Shown here: positions 1 through 9,300 of the stretch, one piece after another | How positions within the stretch are numbered: position 1 is the first letter of the stretch | Layout: each line of letters begins with the position of its first letter | NCBI GenBank assembly: GCA_964358485.1 | Contig: CAYHPY010000027.1 | Span: forward strand, 1 to 42,477 | Direction: 5' to 3' | DNA length: 42,477 nt | Origin: CAYHPY01 sp964358485 | GTDB lineage: Bacteria > Elusimicrobiota > Elusimicrobia > UBA1565 > UBA9628 | Position numbers and translations under genes: made by a program | Notes under the pieces: model-generated | Databases searched by the model: none | Told to the model about the DNA's origin: nothing | Seen by the model: the letters and a program-made list of their open reading frames with translations, nothing else

Positions 1-28
1 GTCATCACGCTACCACATTTTGCCGAAT

Positions 29-58
29 TTGCCGGGCCGGGTCAAGGTGTGGGATAAT
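29..58 (+). promoter_or_regulatory. Putative promoter of the RNase HI gene
   Basis: TTGCCG at 29-34 and GATAAT at 53-58 are separated by 18 bp. The expected transcription start falls at about 65, on the GTG that best starts the RNase HI gene, so the mRNA may be leaderless. The call is by eye only. Confidence 0.45.
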
Positions 59-64
59 ACCCCC

Positions 65-790
65 GTGGAACGAAAGCGCGAAACGCTGATCTTCACGGAC
101 GGGGCCTGCTCCGGCAATCCCGGACCGGGGGGCTGGGGCGCGATCCTGTGGACCCCGGACGACGCTGTGGTGGAACTGGGCGGAGGCGCGGCCCGGACCA
201 CCAATAACCGCATGGAAATTCAAGCCGCGGTTGAGGCCCTCAAGACCTTGGCCGCGCGGCCGGGACCCCTGCGCGTGGTGACGGACTCTTCCTACATGAT
301 CGACGGCTTGACCAAATGGCTGCCGGGGTGGCGGCGGCGAGGCTGGACGACTTCCACCGGGGGGCCGGTACTCAATAGGGAACTTTGGGAGGAGCTTGAC
401 GCCCTCGTCAAGGCGCGGGGGTCGGCCGGCCCGGTCCGCTGGCTCCATATTCCCGGCCACGCGGGAATTCCGGGCAACGAGCGCTGCGACAGGATCGCGG
501 TGGCCTTCTCCCGTGGGCGCGAAATCGAGCTTTACGGGGGGCCCCTGGAGGGGTACGGCTGGGATTTGACCAAGCTCCCAGGGCCCGGCTCTCCCTCCCC
601 CAAGCCCAAGGAGCGGAGGAAGGCCCCCAAGGGGCCCGGGGTCTATCTCAGCCTGCTGGACGGAAAGCTGGAGCGCCACGCCACCTGGCCCGAATGCTCG
701 GCCCGGGTTCACGGCCGCCCCGCGAAATTCAAGAAGGTCTGCTCGGTCTCCGAGGAAGCCGAAACCCTGAAGGCGTGGGGGCTTACTTAA
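65..790 (+). CDS. rnhA: Ribonuclease HI with C-terminal viroplasmin-like domain
   Basis: RNase HI cleaves the RNA strand of RNA-DNA hybrids in the cytoplasm. The FTDGACSGNPGPGGW start, the NNRMEI segment with its catalytic Glu, the TDSSYMIDG segment with its Asp, and the HIPGHAGIPGNERCD region are all recognisable, so the nuclease core is complete. After a Pro/Lys linker, the last ~50 residues (YLSLLDGKLERHATWPEC onward, with KFKKVCSVSEEAE) resemble the hybrid-binding/viroplasmin domain that usually sits at the N terminus of eukaryotic RNase H1; here it is C-terminal. There is no ATG. An in-frame TTG at 20 and GTG at 47 also exist, but GTG 65 lies 6 nt after a -10-like GATAAT and leaves a normal N terminus. 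The 3' end overlaps the convergent next gene by 8 bp. Confidence 0.9.
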   Translation: MERKRETLIFTDGACSGNPGPGGWGAILWTPDDAVVELGGGAARTTNNRMEIQAAVEALKTLAARPGPLRVVTDSSYMIDGLTKWLPGWRRRGWTTSTGGPVLNRELWEELDALVKARGSAGPVRWLHIPGHAGIPGNERCDRIAVAFSRGREIELYGGPLEGYGWDLTKLPGPGSPSPKPKERRKAPKGPGVYLSLLDGKLERHATWPECSARVHGRPAKFKKVCSVSEEAETLKAWGLT

Positions 791-1241
791 GGTTGCGGTG
801 GGCCATATAGGCGGCCAAGCCGCCGAAAAACAGCAGGGCGGCGCCCCAGACCGGAAAAGCGGCGCCGGTCGCCACGGCCAGCGCCAGCCATCCCGCCCCG
901 GCCGCCGCCGCCACGACGCCGACGGTCCTCACGGTCTCGACGTCCTTGCGATCCTTGGGAAGGGGGATTTCAGGCTCGCCGGGTTTGCGGGGATGAAAAA
1001 TCAAGTTGGGGCCCGGGGGCAGGGGGTCCGGCTGGACGGCGGCTTGAACGGGCACCGGTTCCGAGGGCGCGCCGCCCGAAAAGGGAATTCCTACGAGATT
1101 GACCCGGCGCTCCGGGGAGCCTTGCGTGGAGGCTTGGGCGAAAGAGTCGGCGGAGCGGAGATTTTTGAGCGAAGCGGGTTCTTGGCTTTCGGCGGGAACG
1201 GAGAAAAGAAAAAATAGAGACAACGGAAGAAAAAGATTCAT
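783..1241 (-). CDS. Small secreted/membrane protein of unknown function
   Basis: This 152-residue protein is not recognised. It starts with a typical signal peptide or anchor (MNLFLPLSLFFLFSVPAES), continues through a Pro-rich segment of about 70 residues, and ends with two adjacent hydrophobic stretches (about residues 105-125 and 128-146) that look like a helical hairpin in the inner membrane. A GATAAA box at 1250-1255 lies 8 nt before the ATG and there is no Shine-Dalgarno sequence. It overlaps the convergent RNase HI gene by 8 bp. The signal peptide makes it likely to be a real gene, but no function can be assigned. Confidence 0.65.
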   Translation of the reverse strand: MNLFLPLSLFFLFSVPAESQEPASLKNLRSADSFAQASTQGSPERRVNLVGIPFSGGAPSEPVPVQAAVQPDPLPPGPNLIFHPRKPGEPEIPLPKDRKDVETVRTVGVVAAAAGAGWLALAVATGAAFPVWGAALLFFGGLAAYMAHRNLK

Positions 1242-1305
1242 AACGGAAGTTTATCCCCGCCGCCGACAGAACGACAGGAGCAAAAGGCCTTATTGGCGGC
1301 GGGTC

Positions 1306-2436
1306 TTAAGGCCTAACCCCTTTCCTCACAAAAATCCAGAGGCCGAGATTGAAGAGGTGCGACCCGATCCCCGCCGCCATCAGAAACCAATCCAGCCGGC
1401 GGATCACGGCCAGCAAAAGGATCAGGTACAAAAAATCCCGGCTGGCCAGGCGTTCGACCAAAAGTCCGGCGGCGCCGCGTTCTTCCTTGGGAAGGCGCAG
1501 GACCAGCCACCAAACGCTGAACATGCAGGCCAGCAGGCCCGTGACCAGGAGCGCTCCGGGGAGGACGAAACTGGTCTCGGGATGATACCGGGCCACATTG
1601 ACGGGGATGGCGATGAAGATGGCGACATGGACGATGTTGTCGGCGATGACGTCGTAGAGCCCCCCGGAGGGGCTGCAGAGGTATTTCAGGCGCGCCACTT
1701 CGCCGTCGCAGCCGTCGAAGATGCAGCAGGACCACAAGAGGAACGCGCCCAGCACCTCCATGGAGTAGGGCCCCTGGGCCACCATCCAGGAGCCCCAGAG
1801 GCCGAGGATTAGGCTGAAGGTGGTGATCTGATTCGGGGTGATCGGCGTTTTGACCAGGACCCGGGAGACCGCCATGGAAAGCTTGCGGTCCATGCGGGCG
1901 ATGAAGCCGTCGGTATCCTGCGGCAAAGCCGCAAAAAGCCGTTCTTCCGTCCGGCGAATCGAGGTCGGATCCTTCGTAGAAAGCCATTCTTCTCCCTGCG
2001 CCATTACGCGGAGAAAACCCTTCCCCGTTGTTATCCGTTCAGTTCCGTCCCATTCTTTTCCGTTCGGATAATAACACGCCACCCCTTGCGTCCCATGGAC
2101 CCATTCCGTCGGTTGTTTTTCTTTTTCGGCCCTTTCCACGAACGCCTTCAATGCTTTCGTTTCCGGAACGCCTTCGGAGGAAAGAACCAACAACGGAGCG
2201 GACCCGTCCAAAGCTTCCTTGACGGCTTCAGGAGCGAGGGAAGAGGCTTTTTCGCCAAGTTCTCGAAGATGCCGTCTCCATCGGGCGAAAAAGGGGAGGG
2301 GAGAAGAAAAAATTATCCGCCCCGGCGCCAGCGCCAGCGCCAGCTGAGCCGTTCTGACCCCCGCGGGCAAACCGGCGATTCGGGGTCCTTCCTCGGGAAC
2401 CGGAATCAGGACTTGGAGGGGAGACGAGTCGGGCAT
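1306..2436 (-). CDS. CDP-alcohol phosphatidyltransferase, DIPP-synthase-like
   Basis: This membrane enzyme of 376 residues should transfer a phosphoalcohol from a CDP-linked donor. The family signature DG-x2-AR-x8-G-x3-D-x3-D is complete at about residues 244-266, between several membrane helices. The lead-in DGFIARMDRKLSMAVSR...TPITPNQIT matches the synthase half of bifunctional inositol-phosphate cytidylyltransferase/di-myo-inositol-phosphate-phosphate synthases. The ~150-residue N-terminal part has no clear nucleotidyltransferase glycine loop, so it may be a diverged cytidylyltransferase or another domain. The product, phospholipid head group or inositol-based solute, cannot be decided. 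It lies 13 bp after the glycosyltransferase gene on the same strand, with its own TACAAT box (2444-2449) 7 nt before the ATG. Confidence 0.8.
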   Translation of the reverse strand: MPDSSPLQVLIPVPEEGPRIAGLPAGVRTAQLALALAPGRIIFSSPLPFFARWRRHLRELGEKASSLAPEAVKEALDGSAPLLVLSSEGVPETKALKAFVERAEKEKQPTEWVHGTQGVACYYPNGKEWDGTERITTGKGFLRVMAQGEEWLSTKDPTSIRRTEERLFAALPQDTDGFIARMDRKLSMAVSRVLVKTPITPNQITTFSLILGLWGSWMVAQGPYSMEVLGAFLLWSCCIFDGCDGEVARLKYLCSPSGGLYDVIADNIVHVAIFIAIPVNVARYHPETSFVLPGALLVTGLLACMFSVWWLVLRLPKEERGAAGLLVERLASRDFLYLILLLAVIRRLDWFLMAAGIGSHLFNLGLWIFVRKGVRP

Positions 2437-2449
2437 TTCGCAGATTGTA

Positions 2450-4057
2450 TCACTTATCGGCCCGCAGTTCGAAGATCCAGAGCCGGTCCTCCCGGGACCA
2501 ATCGGGGAGCGCGCCCTGCGGCGCGAGCGCGGCGGTTCCCGGGGCGCCTCCGCCTCCCTCCAGAACCGGAATCTCGGCGATCAAGTCGTAGCTTTGGCGG
2601 GCCATAAGGCGCACCCCGTCGCGCAGGCGCGCGCCCTCGGAAGAGGCGATCAAGGTGGAGGAGGGGACTCCGACATAGACCAGGAAGCGCGGGCGCTCCC
2701 GGGCCAAATCGGCGAGTTCCCGGTCGATGAGCGCCGGGTCCCGGGGAAACAAGGTCAGGGGAAAGACGTACATGTGGCGGGTGGCCGCCCGGCGCCCCGC
2801 CCCGACGAAGATTTGCGGCTCCGAGCCGAAAACGTAGATCCGGTCCTCGGGGCGGCTGCGGTGGCGGATGAATTCGGCGGCCCGGCGGGCCTCGTTGAGG
2901 GGATTGGGGTGCATAAGGCGCTTGGCCGCCAGCTCCGGCGGATCAAAAAGGAATGCCCGCGCGTGGACCGCGCCGGGATAGAGGGCAAGCGAGAAGACGG
3001 CGGCAGCCGCCAGCCCGGGCCGGTGAACGGACAAGCGGCGCACCCCCATGGCCGCCGCCAGCGCCAGGGGCGGGTGAAGCTGGAGGAAGTAGTGGGGGAA
3101 GAAATAGAACCCCGTCGCGGTCGCGACCACCGCGGCCGCCAGCCAGGCGGTGTACAGGATTTCCCGCCGGTCGTTGGTCGGGCGGGGCGCCAACAGGCCC
3201 GCCAGGGCCAGGACCCAGACCGGCCAATCCCCGGCCATGAATAACGGAAGAACCACGCGCCGAAGCCAATCGACCTGGAGGGGAACGGCCCCGGGGCTCA
3301 GCATGACGGCGGAGTAGTCCAAATTCCGGCGGAAGGCCTGGTCCCAAAGCTCGGGGAGCGCCCCCCGGTTCCAGAAAAAAATGAGAAAGGGAGCCGCCGC
3401 GGCCGCCGCTCCCAGGATGAAGCAGGCCGCCTCCCGGACCCGCCGGGCGGGACCCGCCTCCCGGGTGCGGCGCTCCCAAAGGGCGAGGAGGAAAAAGACC
3501 GCCGCCGGCCAAGCGGCCGTCTGTTTGGTCATCACCGCCAAGGCCGCCGCCGCCCCAGAAAGGAAAAGCCAGCGTCCCCGGGAAGCGCTGTGCCAGGAGG
3601 CGATCAGAAATCGGGCGGAGGCGGCCAGAAATAGCCCCAGGAATGCTTCCGGCACCGCCGCAAATCCCATGTCCCCGATGGGTTCGGCGCTCATTGCCGC
3701 GTAAGCCGCCGGGGCGGCCAGCCGCGCCGCGATCGGCCATTCGGGCGGGGAGAGCGAGAAAAGAAGGACCATGGTCGCCCAGGCGAATAAAAGCGCCAGG
3801 AGCCTCGGCCCCCTTTCCCCGAAGCCGAAGACGCGGAAGGCCAATCGGTAAAGGAAGTAGACGACCGGCGGTTTCTGGTCGTAGGCGTCCCGGTAAGGGA
3901 CGTCGCCCTGGCCCAGCAGGATGGCTTCGTAGGCGTAGCCGCCCTCGTCGCTCATCATGGGGAGCGAGATGCCCGGCAGGCGCAGGGCCCAGGACCAAAG
4001 AGCGAGCGCGGCCAGGGCCAACGCGGCGCCGACCGCGCTTCGGATGTCCGCCGCCAC
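2450..4057 (-). CDS. GT39/ArnT-like membrane glycosyltransferase
   Basis: This 535-residue polytopic membrane protein belongs to the dolichyl/undecaprenyl-phosphate-mannose-type (GT39, PMT/ArnT-like) glycosyltransferases, which move a sugar from a polyprenyl-phosphate carrier onto a periplasmic acceptor. The first helix is followed by a short loop with the acidic DEGGYAYEA motif (about residues 37-45) and then YRDAYDQKPPVVYFLYRL, both characteristic of the family. About ten further hydrophobic segments run to residue ~360, followed by a soluble periplasmic tail. The start is GTG at 4057, only 4 nt after the FKBP stop, so the two are probably cotranscribed. Its substrate cannot be inferred. 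Confidence 0.82.
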   Translation of the reverse strand: MAADIRSAVGAALALAALALWSWALRLPGISLPMMSDEGGYAYEAILLGQGDVPYRDAYDQKPPVVYFLYRLAFRVFGFGERGPRLLALLFAWATMVLLFSLSPPEWPIAARLAAPAAYAAMSAEPIGDMGFAAVPEAFLGLFLAASARFLIASWHSASRGRWLFLSGAAAALAVMTKQTAAWPAAVFFLLALWERRTREAGPARRVREAACFILGAAAAAAPFLIFFWNRGALPELWDQAFRRNLDYSAVMLSPGAVPLQVDWLRRVVLPLFMAGDWPVWVLALAGLLAPRPTNDRREILYTAWLAAAVVATATGFYFFPHYFLQLHPPLALAAAMGVRRLSVHRPGLAAAAVFSLALYPGAVHARAFLFDPPELAAKRLMHPNPLNEARRAAEFIRHRSRPEDRIYVFGSEPQIFVGAGRRAATRHMYVFPLTLFPRDPALIDRELADLARERPRFLVYVGVPSSTLIASSEGARLRDGVRLMARQSYDLIAEIPVLEGGGGAPGTAALAPQGALPDWSREDRLWIFELRADK

Positions 4058-4061
4058 GCGG

Positions 4062-4766
4062 CTAGCGTTTCCCGACGATCTCCAACAGGGAGACCTCGTA
4101 GACCAGGGCGGCGCCCGGCGGGATGAAAGGCGGTTTGCCCTCGTCTCCGTAACCGATGGTGGAAGGGCAGACGAACTTGGCCTTGCCTCCGACCTTCATC
4201 TTTGATATCCCTTCTTTCCAGCAGGGGATCACGGTGCCCAGCGGAAAATCGGCCGGCTTGCCCCGCTTGTTGGAGTCGTCGAAGACCGTGCCGTCCGCCA
4301 GCGCCCCTTTGAAATGGACCTTGACGGTGTCGGCGGGGGAGGGAGAGGCGCCCGAGCCTTCCTTCAACTCGGTGTAGATGAGCCCGAACGGGCTGGTCTG
4401 GGCGCCTTTTTCCTTGGCGGCTTTTTCCAGGAACGCCCTGGCCTTGGCCTTTTCGGCCTCGGCGGTGGAGGATTGCCGGGCCAACTGCATCTCGTGAATT
4501 TTGGGGCCGTAGACGGACATGTCCACTTGGAGTTTTTTATTGCGGATGCCGTCGTGCAAGCCCGCCAGGACGAATTTCATTTCCTCGTCCTTGAGGTCGA
4601 AGCCCGCCACGTTGCGGCCGAGCACCACTCCCAGGGCGTACAGGACTTTCTGCTCCTCGGTGACCTTCACGGTCTGGGTTTTGGCCGGGGCTTTCGCCGG
4701 TTCGGCGGCGGGGGCATTAAGGCCTAGGCCCAGCACGATCGCCGCCGTCATAAAATATGTCTTCAT
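4062..4766 (-). CDS. FKBP-type peptidyl-prolyl isomerase, Mip/FkpA-like
   Basis: A periplasmic prolyl cis-trans isomerase of 234 residues. A signal peptide (about residues 1-21) is followed by an FKBP N-terminal dimerisation segment (ALGVVLGRNVAGFDLKDEE...GLHDGIRNKKLQVD), a long helix rich in Ala/Glu/Lys, and the FKBP fold (VKVHFKGALADGTVFDDS, IPCWKEGISKMKVGGKAKF, IGYGDEGKPPFIPPGAALVYEVSLLEI). These are the usual landmarks of Mip/FkpA-like foldases acting on envelope proteins. The ATG is preceded by a clear GGAGG at good spacing, unlike many neighbouring genes. It heads a probable three-gene cluster with the glycosyltransferase and phosphatidyltransferase, and is divergent from the outer-membrane barrel gene. 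Confidence 0.92.
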   Translation of the reverse strand: MKTYFMTAAIVLGLGLNAPAAEPAKAPAKTQTVKVTEEQKVLYALGVVLGRNVAGFDLKDEEMKFVLAGLHDGIRNKKLQVDMSVYGPKIHEMQLARQSSTAEAEKAKARAFLEKAAKEKGAQTSPFGLIYTELKEGSGASPSPADTVKVHFKGALADGTVFDDSNKRGKPADFPLGTVIPCWKEGISKMKVGGKAKFVCPSTIGYGDEGKPPFIPPGAALVYEVSLLEIVGKR

Positions 4767-4783
4767 TAGCGCCTCCGAATGTC

Positions 4784-4811
4784 TTGACTCAGGGGACGAT
4801 ATTAATACAAA
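4784..4811 (+). promoter_or_regulatory. Putative promoter of the TPR/barrel gene
   Basis: TTGACT (4784-4789) and TACAAA (4806-4811) are separated by 16 bp in the intergenic region that diverges from the FKBP gene. Transcription would begin only about 3-5 nt before the GTG start at 4822. Confidence 0.45.
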
Positions 4812-4821
4812 ATCTACTCAG

Positions 4822-6234
4822 GTGAAGACAATCCTCGCCGTCGTAGCCTTGGCCGTTCTCGCCGCTCCCGCCCTGTTGGCCCAAGACGCTCCCCCCGAGG
4901 TCCGGAACCGGGACATCGAGGAGCGCATCCGCGAGCACGGCCGCCGCAAGGTCCAGCAATCCGAGATCGAAAAGGCCGCCGAGGAGCAGAAAAAGCGCCA
5001 GATTTCCGAGTCCGACGGGGGCGTCACCTACGAGCAGGTTATGGCCGCGCCCGACGACATCGAGCTCAATTACCGCTACGCCCTGAGCCAGGTCGCCCAA
5101 GGCCGCCTGCAGGCGGCGGCAACCACCTTGGAGCGGATGCTGATGGTCAAGAAGGACCTTCCCAAGGTCAAGCTCTTCTACGGAATCGTCCTCTTCCGCC
5201 TGGACAGCCTGGTCGACGCGGAGCGGGTGCTCACGGAACTCAAGAAAGAAGAGATGCCCGACAGCCTCCGGGCGGAGGTCAACGACTACATCTCCCAAAT
5301 CCACTCCCGGCGTCGCAAAGGGCGGCTGTCGGTCCTTTTGGGCGCGGGGCTGGACTACGACGACAACCGCAACTCCGGCCCCTCCACCGGCCGCCGCCTC
5401 TTCTTGGACACGCCCATCGTCCTGTTCACCGGCACGCGGACCAGCGACATCTCAAGGACCATGATGGCCAACATCGACGGCTCCTACGACCTTGGGTTCC
5501 AGGCGGGACATACCGTCCAAGGGGGCCTGAGCTATTATCGAGCCGAGCAGGTCGACCTGCGGACCATGAACCTGCAATCTTACAGCGCCGACGCCGGGTT
5601 CACCTGGAGGTCCAAGCGGTTCGGCGACTTTACCCCTTCCGTGGGTTTTACCCATCTGCTCCTGGGCCAGACCACCTACATGCGCAGCCGCGAGGCGCGC
5701 GGCAAGTACGAAAAGCCCTTGACCAAGAAGCTCAACGGCACCGTCGACGGCGGCTACCAGCGCAACGAGTACAACCGGACCTGGGTGGTGCCCACCGGCG
5801 ACCAGCGCACCGGCGACAAATTCGACGTCGGCTTCGGCCTTTCCTACACCCTTACTTCGACTCAGCGGATTTCCCTGAACTTCAACCACTCCGAGACCGG
5901 CGCGCGCGAGGAGTTCAATACCTTCAACCGGGAGACCCTGACCTTGGGCCACTCCTGGTTTTTGGGCAAGGGCATGTTCTTTCTGACCTCGGCCAGCGGG
6001 AATTTCGACCGCTACGAGCGCCCGGAGCGGGTCATCAGCGTCCGGGCCCGGGAGGACGATTCCTACCGGATTCGGGGCACCTTCGGCCTGCCCATGAGCC
6101 TGCTCTGGAAGCCGCTCAAGGACTTCACCTGGACGGCCTCCTACGAGTATTTCCAGTCCTTCTCCAACATCATGAGCTACGCCTACACCAATAACAAAAT
6201 TTCGACGATGATGTCGTATAAGTGGCAGTTGTAG
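4822..6234 (+). CDS. TPR protein with C-terminal outer-membrane beta-barrel
   Basis: The 470-residue protein has a signal peptide (VKTILAVVALAVLAAPALLAQ), a charged coiled-coil-like stretch, TPR-like helices (about residues 75-165, for example NYRYALSQVAQGRLQAAATT and KLFYGIVLFRLDSLVDAERV), and then a barrel of about 300 residues with alternating aromatic/polar strands from LLGAGLDYDDNRNS to the terminal KISTMMSYKWQL. This TPR-plus-barrel layout resembles surface-lipoprotein-assembly-modifier (Slam) type exporters, but membership is not certain. The reading frame is open further upstream; GTG 4822 is chosen because the signal peptide begins there and a promoter lies just before it. It precedes the giant FecR-repeat gene, so it could assist that protein's export or anchoring. 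Confidence 0.78.
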   Translation: MKTILAVVALAVLAAPALLAQDAPPEVRNRDIEERIREHGRRKVQQSEIEKAAEEQKKRQISESDGGVTYEQVMAAPDDIELNYRYALSQVAQGRLQAAATTLERMLMVKKDLPKVKLFYGIVLFRLDSLVDAERVLTELKKEEMPDSLRAEVNDYISQIHSRRRKGRLSVLLGAGLDYDDNRNSGPSTGRRLFLDTPIVLFTGTRTSDISRTMMANIDGSYDLGFQAGHTVQGGLSYYRAEQVDLRTMNLQSYSADAGFTWRSKRFGDFTPSVGFTHLLLGQTTYMRSREARGKYEKPLTKKLNGTVDGGYQRNEYNRTWVVPTGDQRTGDKFDVGFGLSYTLTSTQRISLNFNHSETGAREEFNTFNRETLTLGHSWFLGKGMFFLTSASGNFDRYERPERVISVRAREDDSYRIRGTFGLPMSLLWKPLKDFTWTASYEYFQSFSNIMSYAYTNNKISTMMSYKWQL

Positions 6235-6251
6235 GCGGCCTTCAGGCCGCC
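6234..6251 (+). terminator. Hairpin after the barrel gene
   Basis: GGCGGCC and GGCCGCC form a 7-bp stem with a TTCA loop, beginning on the last base of the stop codon. There is no U-run, so it is a weak terminator or an mRNA-stabilising hairpin. A further hairpin (CGCGGG/CCCGCG, 6314-6330) sits just before the next start codon. Confidence 0.4.
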
Positions 6252-6341
6252 CGTAAATTGTTAGTGAATTGCCGTTGTTCCGTTCCCGATTTTCCGTTAC
6301 ATCGATTCCGTTTCGCGGGCATCCCCCGCGGGGGTAGTTTC

Positions 6342-9300
6342 ATGAAAAAGTTCTTCTCTCAAGCTCTCGCCCTGACCTTGGCCTTGACCCTCTCCGTTCC
6401 CGCCGGCGCCGTCGGCACCGCCGTGCAGATCGGCGTGGCCGGCGCGGTCTCCGGCAAGGTTCTGGCGTTTCCTCCCGGCTCGGTCCCCCCCGCCGTTCTC
6501 CCGGCCAAGGCCAAACCCCAGCCCCCGAAGGCGCCCATCGGGCGCGTCGTCGAAAGCGGCAAGCCCCTCTTTCAAAACGAGAAGATCACCACCGGCCCCG
6601 ACGCCCGCATGCAGATCATGCTGGCCGACGAGACGACCTTCACCTTGGGCCCCAACAGCGCCATGACCTTGGACGAGTTCATCTACGACCCCAAGAGCGG
6701 CTCGGGCAAGGTGACGGCCAATATCACCAAGGGGGTGTTTCGATTCGTGACCGGCAATATCGGCCACAAGGATCCTTCCAGCATCAAGATCAAGTTTCCC
6801 ACCGGCACCATGGGCATCCGCGGGACCATCGCGCAGTTTTCCATCATTGAACCCGAAGATGTCGGCGGCGGAGGAGGCGGCGGCGGCGGCGGCGGTAGCG
6901 GTGGCGCTACCGGCGGCGGCGGCGGCAGTGGTGGCGGCGGCAACAGTGGTGGTGGCGGCGTCGGCGGCAGTGGTGGCGGCGTCGGCGGCAGTGGTGACGG
7001 CGGCAGCGGCGGCGGAGTTTCGGCCGTGCTCCTCGGCCCCGGTCCGGACGCCAACTCCGGCGACTCGGCGGGCGGCCTCACCCTCAACGGCGCCGGCGGG
7101 TCCGTGGACTTGGACACCCCGGGCTTCGGTACGACCATGGACACCGGTGGAACGCCGACTACTCCGGTCCAATTCACGGCGGACCAAATGGACGCGGCTT
7201 TCGGCGGGCTGAGCGATAGCGGAACCGAAGACCAATCCACGACCGGCGGGACCTCCACGGGCGGCGAGACCTCCACGGGCGGCGAGACCTCCGCGAGCGG
7301 CGAGACCTCCACGAGCGGCGAAGCGGCTTCCACCGAAGGCGACTCCACCACGGGGGAGACAGCCACGGGCGACACCGCCGACGGCGGCACCACCGAACCC
7401 AGCGCCACCGAACTGGCCGGACAGGACACCATGTCCGCCGAGGGCGGCGTTGACACGACCGTTTCCGTCGGGGACGTGACGGGCGACGCGGGCAGTGCGA
7501 CGGAAACTGCGGCCGCCGAATCCGGCGACCAGGCCGTGGTCGACACTTTCATCAACGCCGGCATCGCCACCTGGGACGGGGTTCGTCTCCAGGGCGCAGG
7601 CCACGGTTTCTACGCGGGAAGCGGCTACTTCGACCTCTCGCAGTGCAACGGCGGGGCCTGTTCCAACCCCACAGGCTATTTCGTCTTTTCCCTGGAAATC
7701 GACTTCGGGGCCATGACCTTCGGCGGCGCCAATTCCGGGATTTTCCTCAGCGCCGAGGACACCGGGACCGGGGTGTCGATCAACGACTCCCTCGAGATTC
7801 CCGTCCAAAGCTACGCCGGTTTCACCGGGGATGCGGCCTTCAGCCAGACCTCGGGCTCCGGGAACTTGTCCGCCGATTTCACCCTGTATTCCTATTCGAG
7901 CGTCGGCGATGCGGTGGACGTGGCGGTGGCCTACGACGACGGCGTTTCCCAAGGCGATGGTTACGGCTCTGCGGGCCTGCAGATCGTGACGGATTCTACC
8001 CCGACCGACTGGAGTTCCGTCCTGGCCATCCCCAGCGGCAAGGGCTTTTATGCGGGCGGAGGCGAATTCGTCCTCACCCAGTGCAATTCGGGAGTCTGCG
8101 GCAATCCGGTGGGTTTCTTCAACTTCCTGCTTGAGATTGACTTCAACGCCCGCACCATCGGCGGCGGCCAGTCCGGGGGCTCGGTGTTCGCCTATGACGA
8201 CCCCACCGGCGTCTCCATCAACGACTCGCTGAGCATCGGGTCCCAGGACTACTCCGGCTACACCGGGGAAGCGGAATTCTCCCAGCTTTCCCAATCCGAA
8301 CGCTTCAATCTTACTTTTCACCTCCAAGACATGTTCGGCACGGCCGACCAGGTGGCCGTCGATGCGTCCTATAGCGACGGGTCCACCGTCGGCACGGGGA
8401 TAGGTTACGGCAGCCTCAACTCCATCGCGGAATCGGCCAACGCCGCCTCGGACTGGCCCGGCGTCCGGTCGGTTCCCGCCGGGTCCGGGATCTTCGCCGG
8501 GGGCGGAGAATTTCTCCTGACGCAATGCAATGGCGGAAATTGCGCCAATCCCACGGGCTTTTTCAACTTCCTCCTTAATATTGACTTCGGCGCCAAAACC
8601 TACGGCGGCGGCGGCTCCGGAGCCTATGTCTCCGCATCCGACGCCGGGACCGGGGTCCAGATCGGCGACTCCCTCCTGATCCCAGAGAGCTACTTCGGTT
8701 TGACCGGCGCCGCCGCGATCAGCGGCCTGTCCGGCTCCGGCGATTTCGCCGTCGAGTTGACGCTCCAGGACGTCAACGGCTTGGCGGGCATGGGGGTCGA
8801 CGCCGTCGCGACTTATTCAGACGGACTCAACACCGGTTCCGGCTCCGGATCGACCGGGTTCGAGTTGATCCAAGACCTGGGGGCCAACTCCCAATGGGAG
8901 GTCCTCCAGACTATCACCTCCGGCGCCGGGGTTTACTCCGGGGCGGGGAATTTCAACCTCACACAGTGCAACGGCGGAGTGTGCGGCAATCCCACCGGCT
9001 TTTTCTCCTTCCTCCTGAAGATCGACTTCGGGGCCCGGACCATCGGCGGCGGCGAATCGGGCGTTTTCTTCAGCGCGTCCGATGTCGATTCCGGAGTGGC
9101 CTTGCAGGACACCATCGTCATCGATGAAAGCAATCTCGTCTCCTTTCTTCCTGGGGACGCGAACCTGCTCGTTGGCAACGGGCGCAACGCGATGGCTTTC
9201 TTCGAACTCAAGGACGTGGGAAGCGTGGCGGGGGCCGGGGTGGCGGTGACCCTCGACTACAACGACGGCTTGACCATCGCCAACGGTTTCGGCTCCTCCG

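Noticed and set aside
4519..4821. Longer N terminus of the TPR/barrel protein
   Set aside because: It runs antisense to the FKBP gene and would bury the signal peptide in the middle of the protein.
6862..7020. GGC-rich tract as a separate repeat element
   Set aside because: It is simply the coding sequence of the Gly/Ser linker in the FecR-repeat protein.
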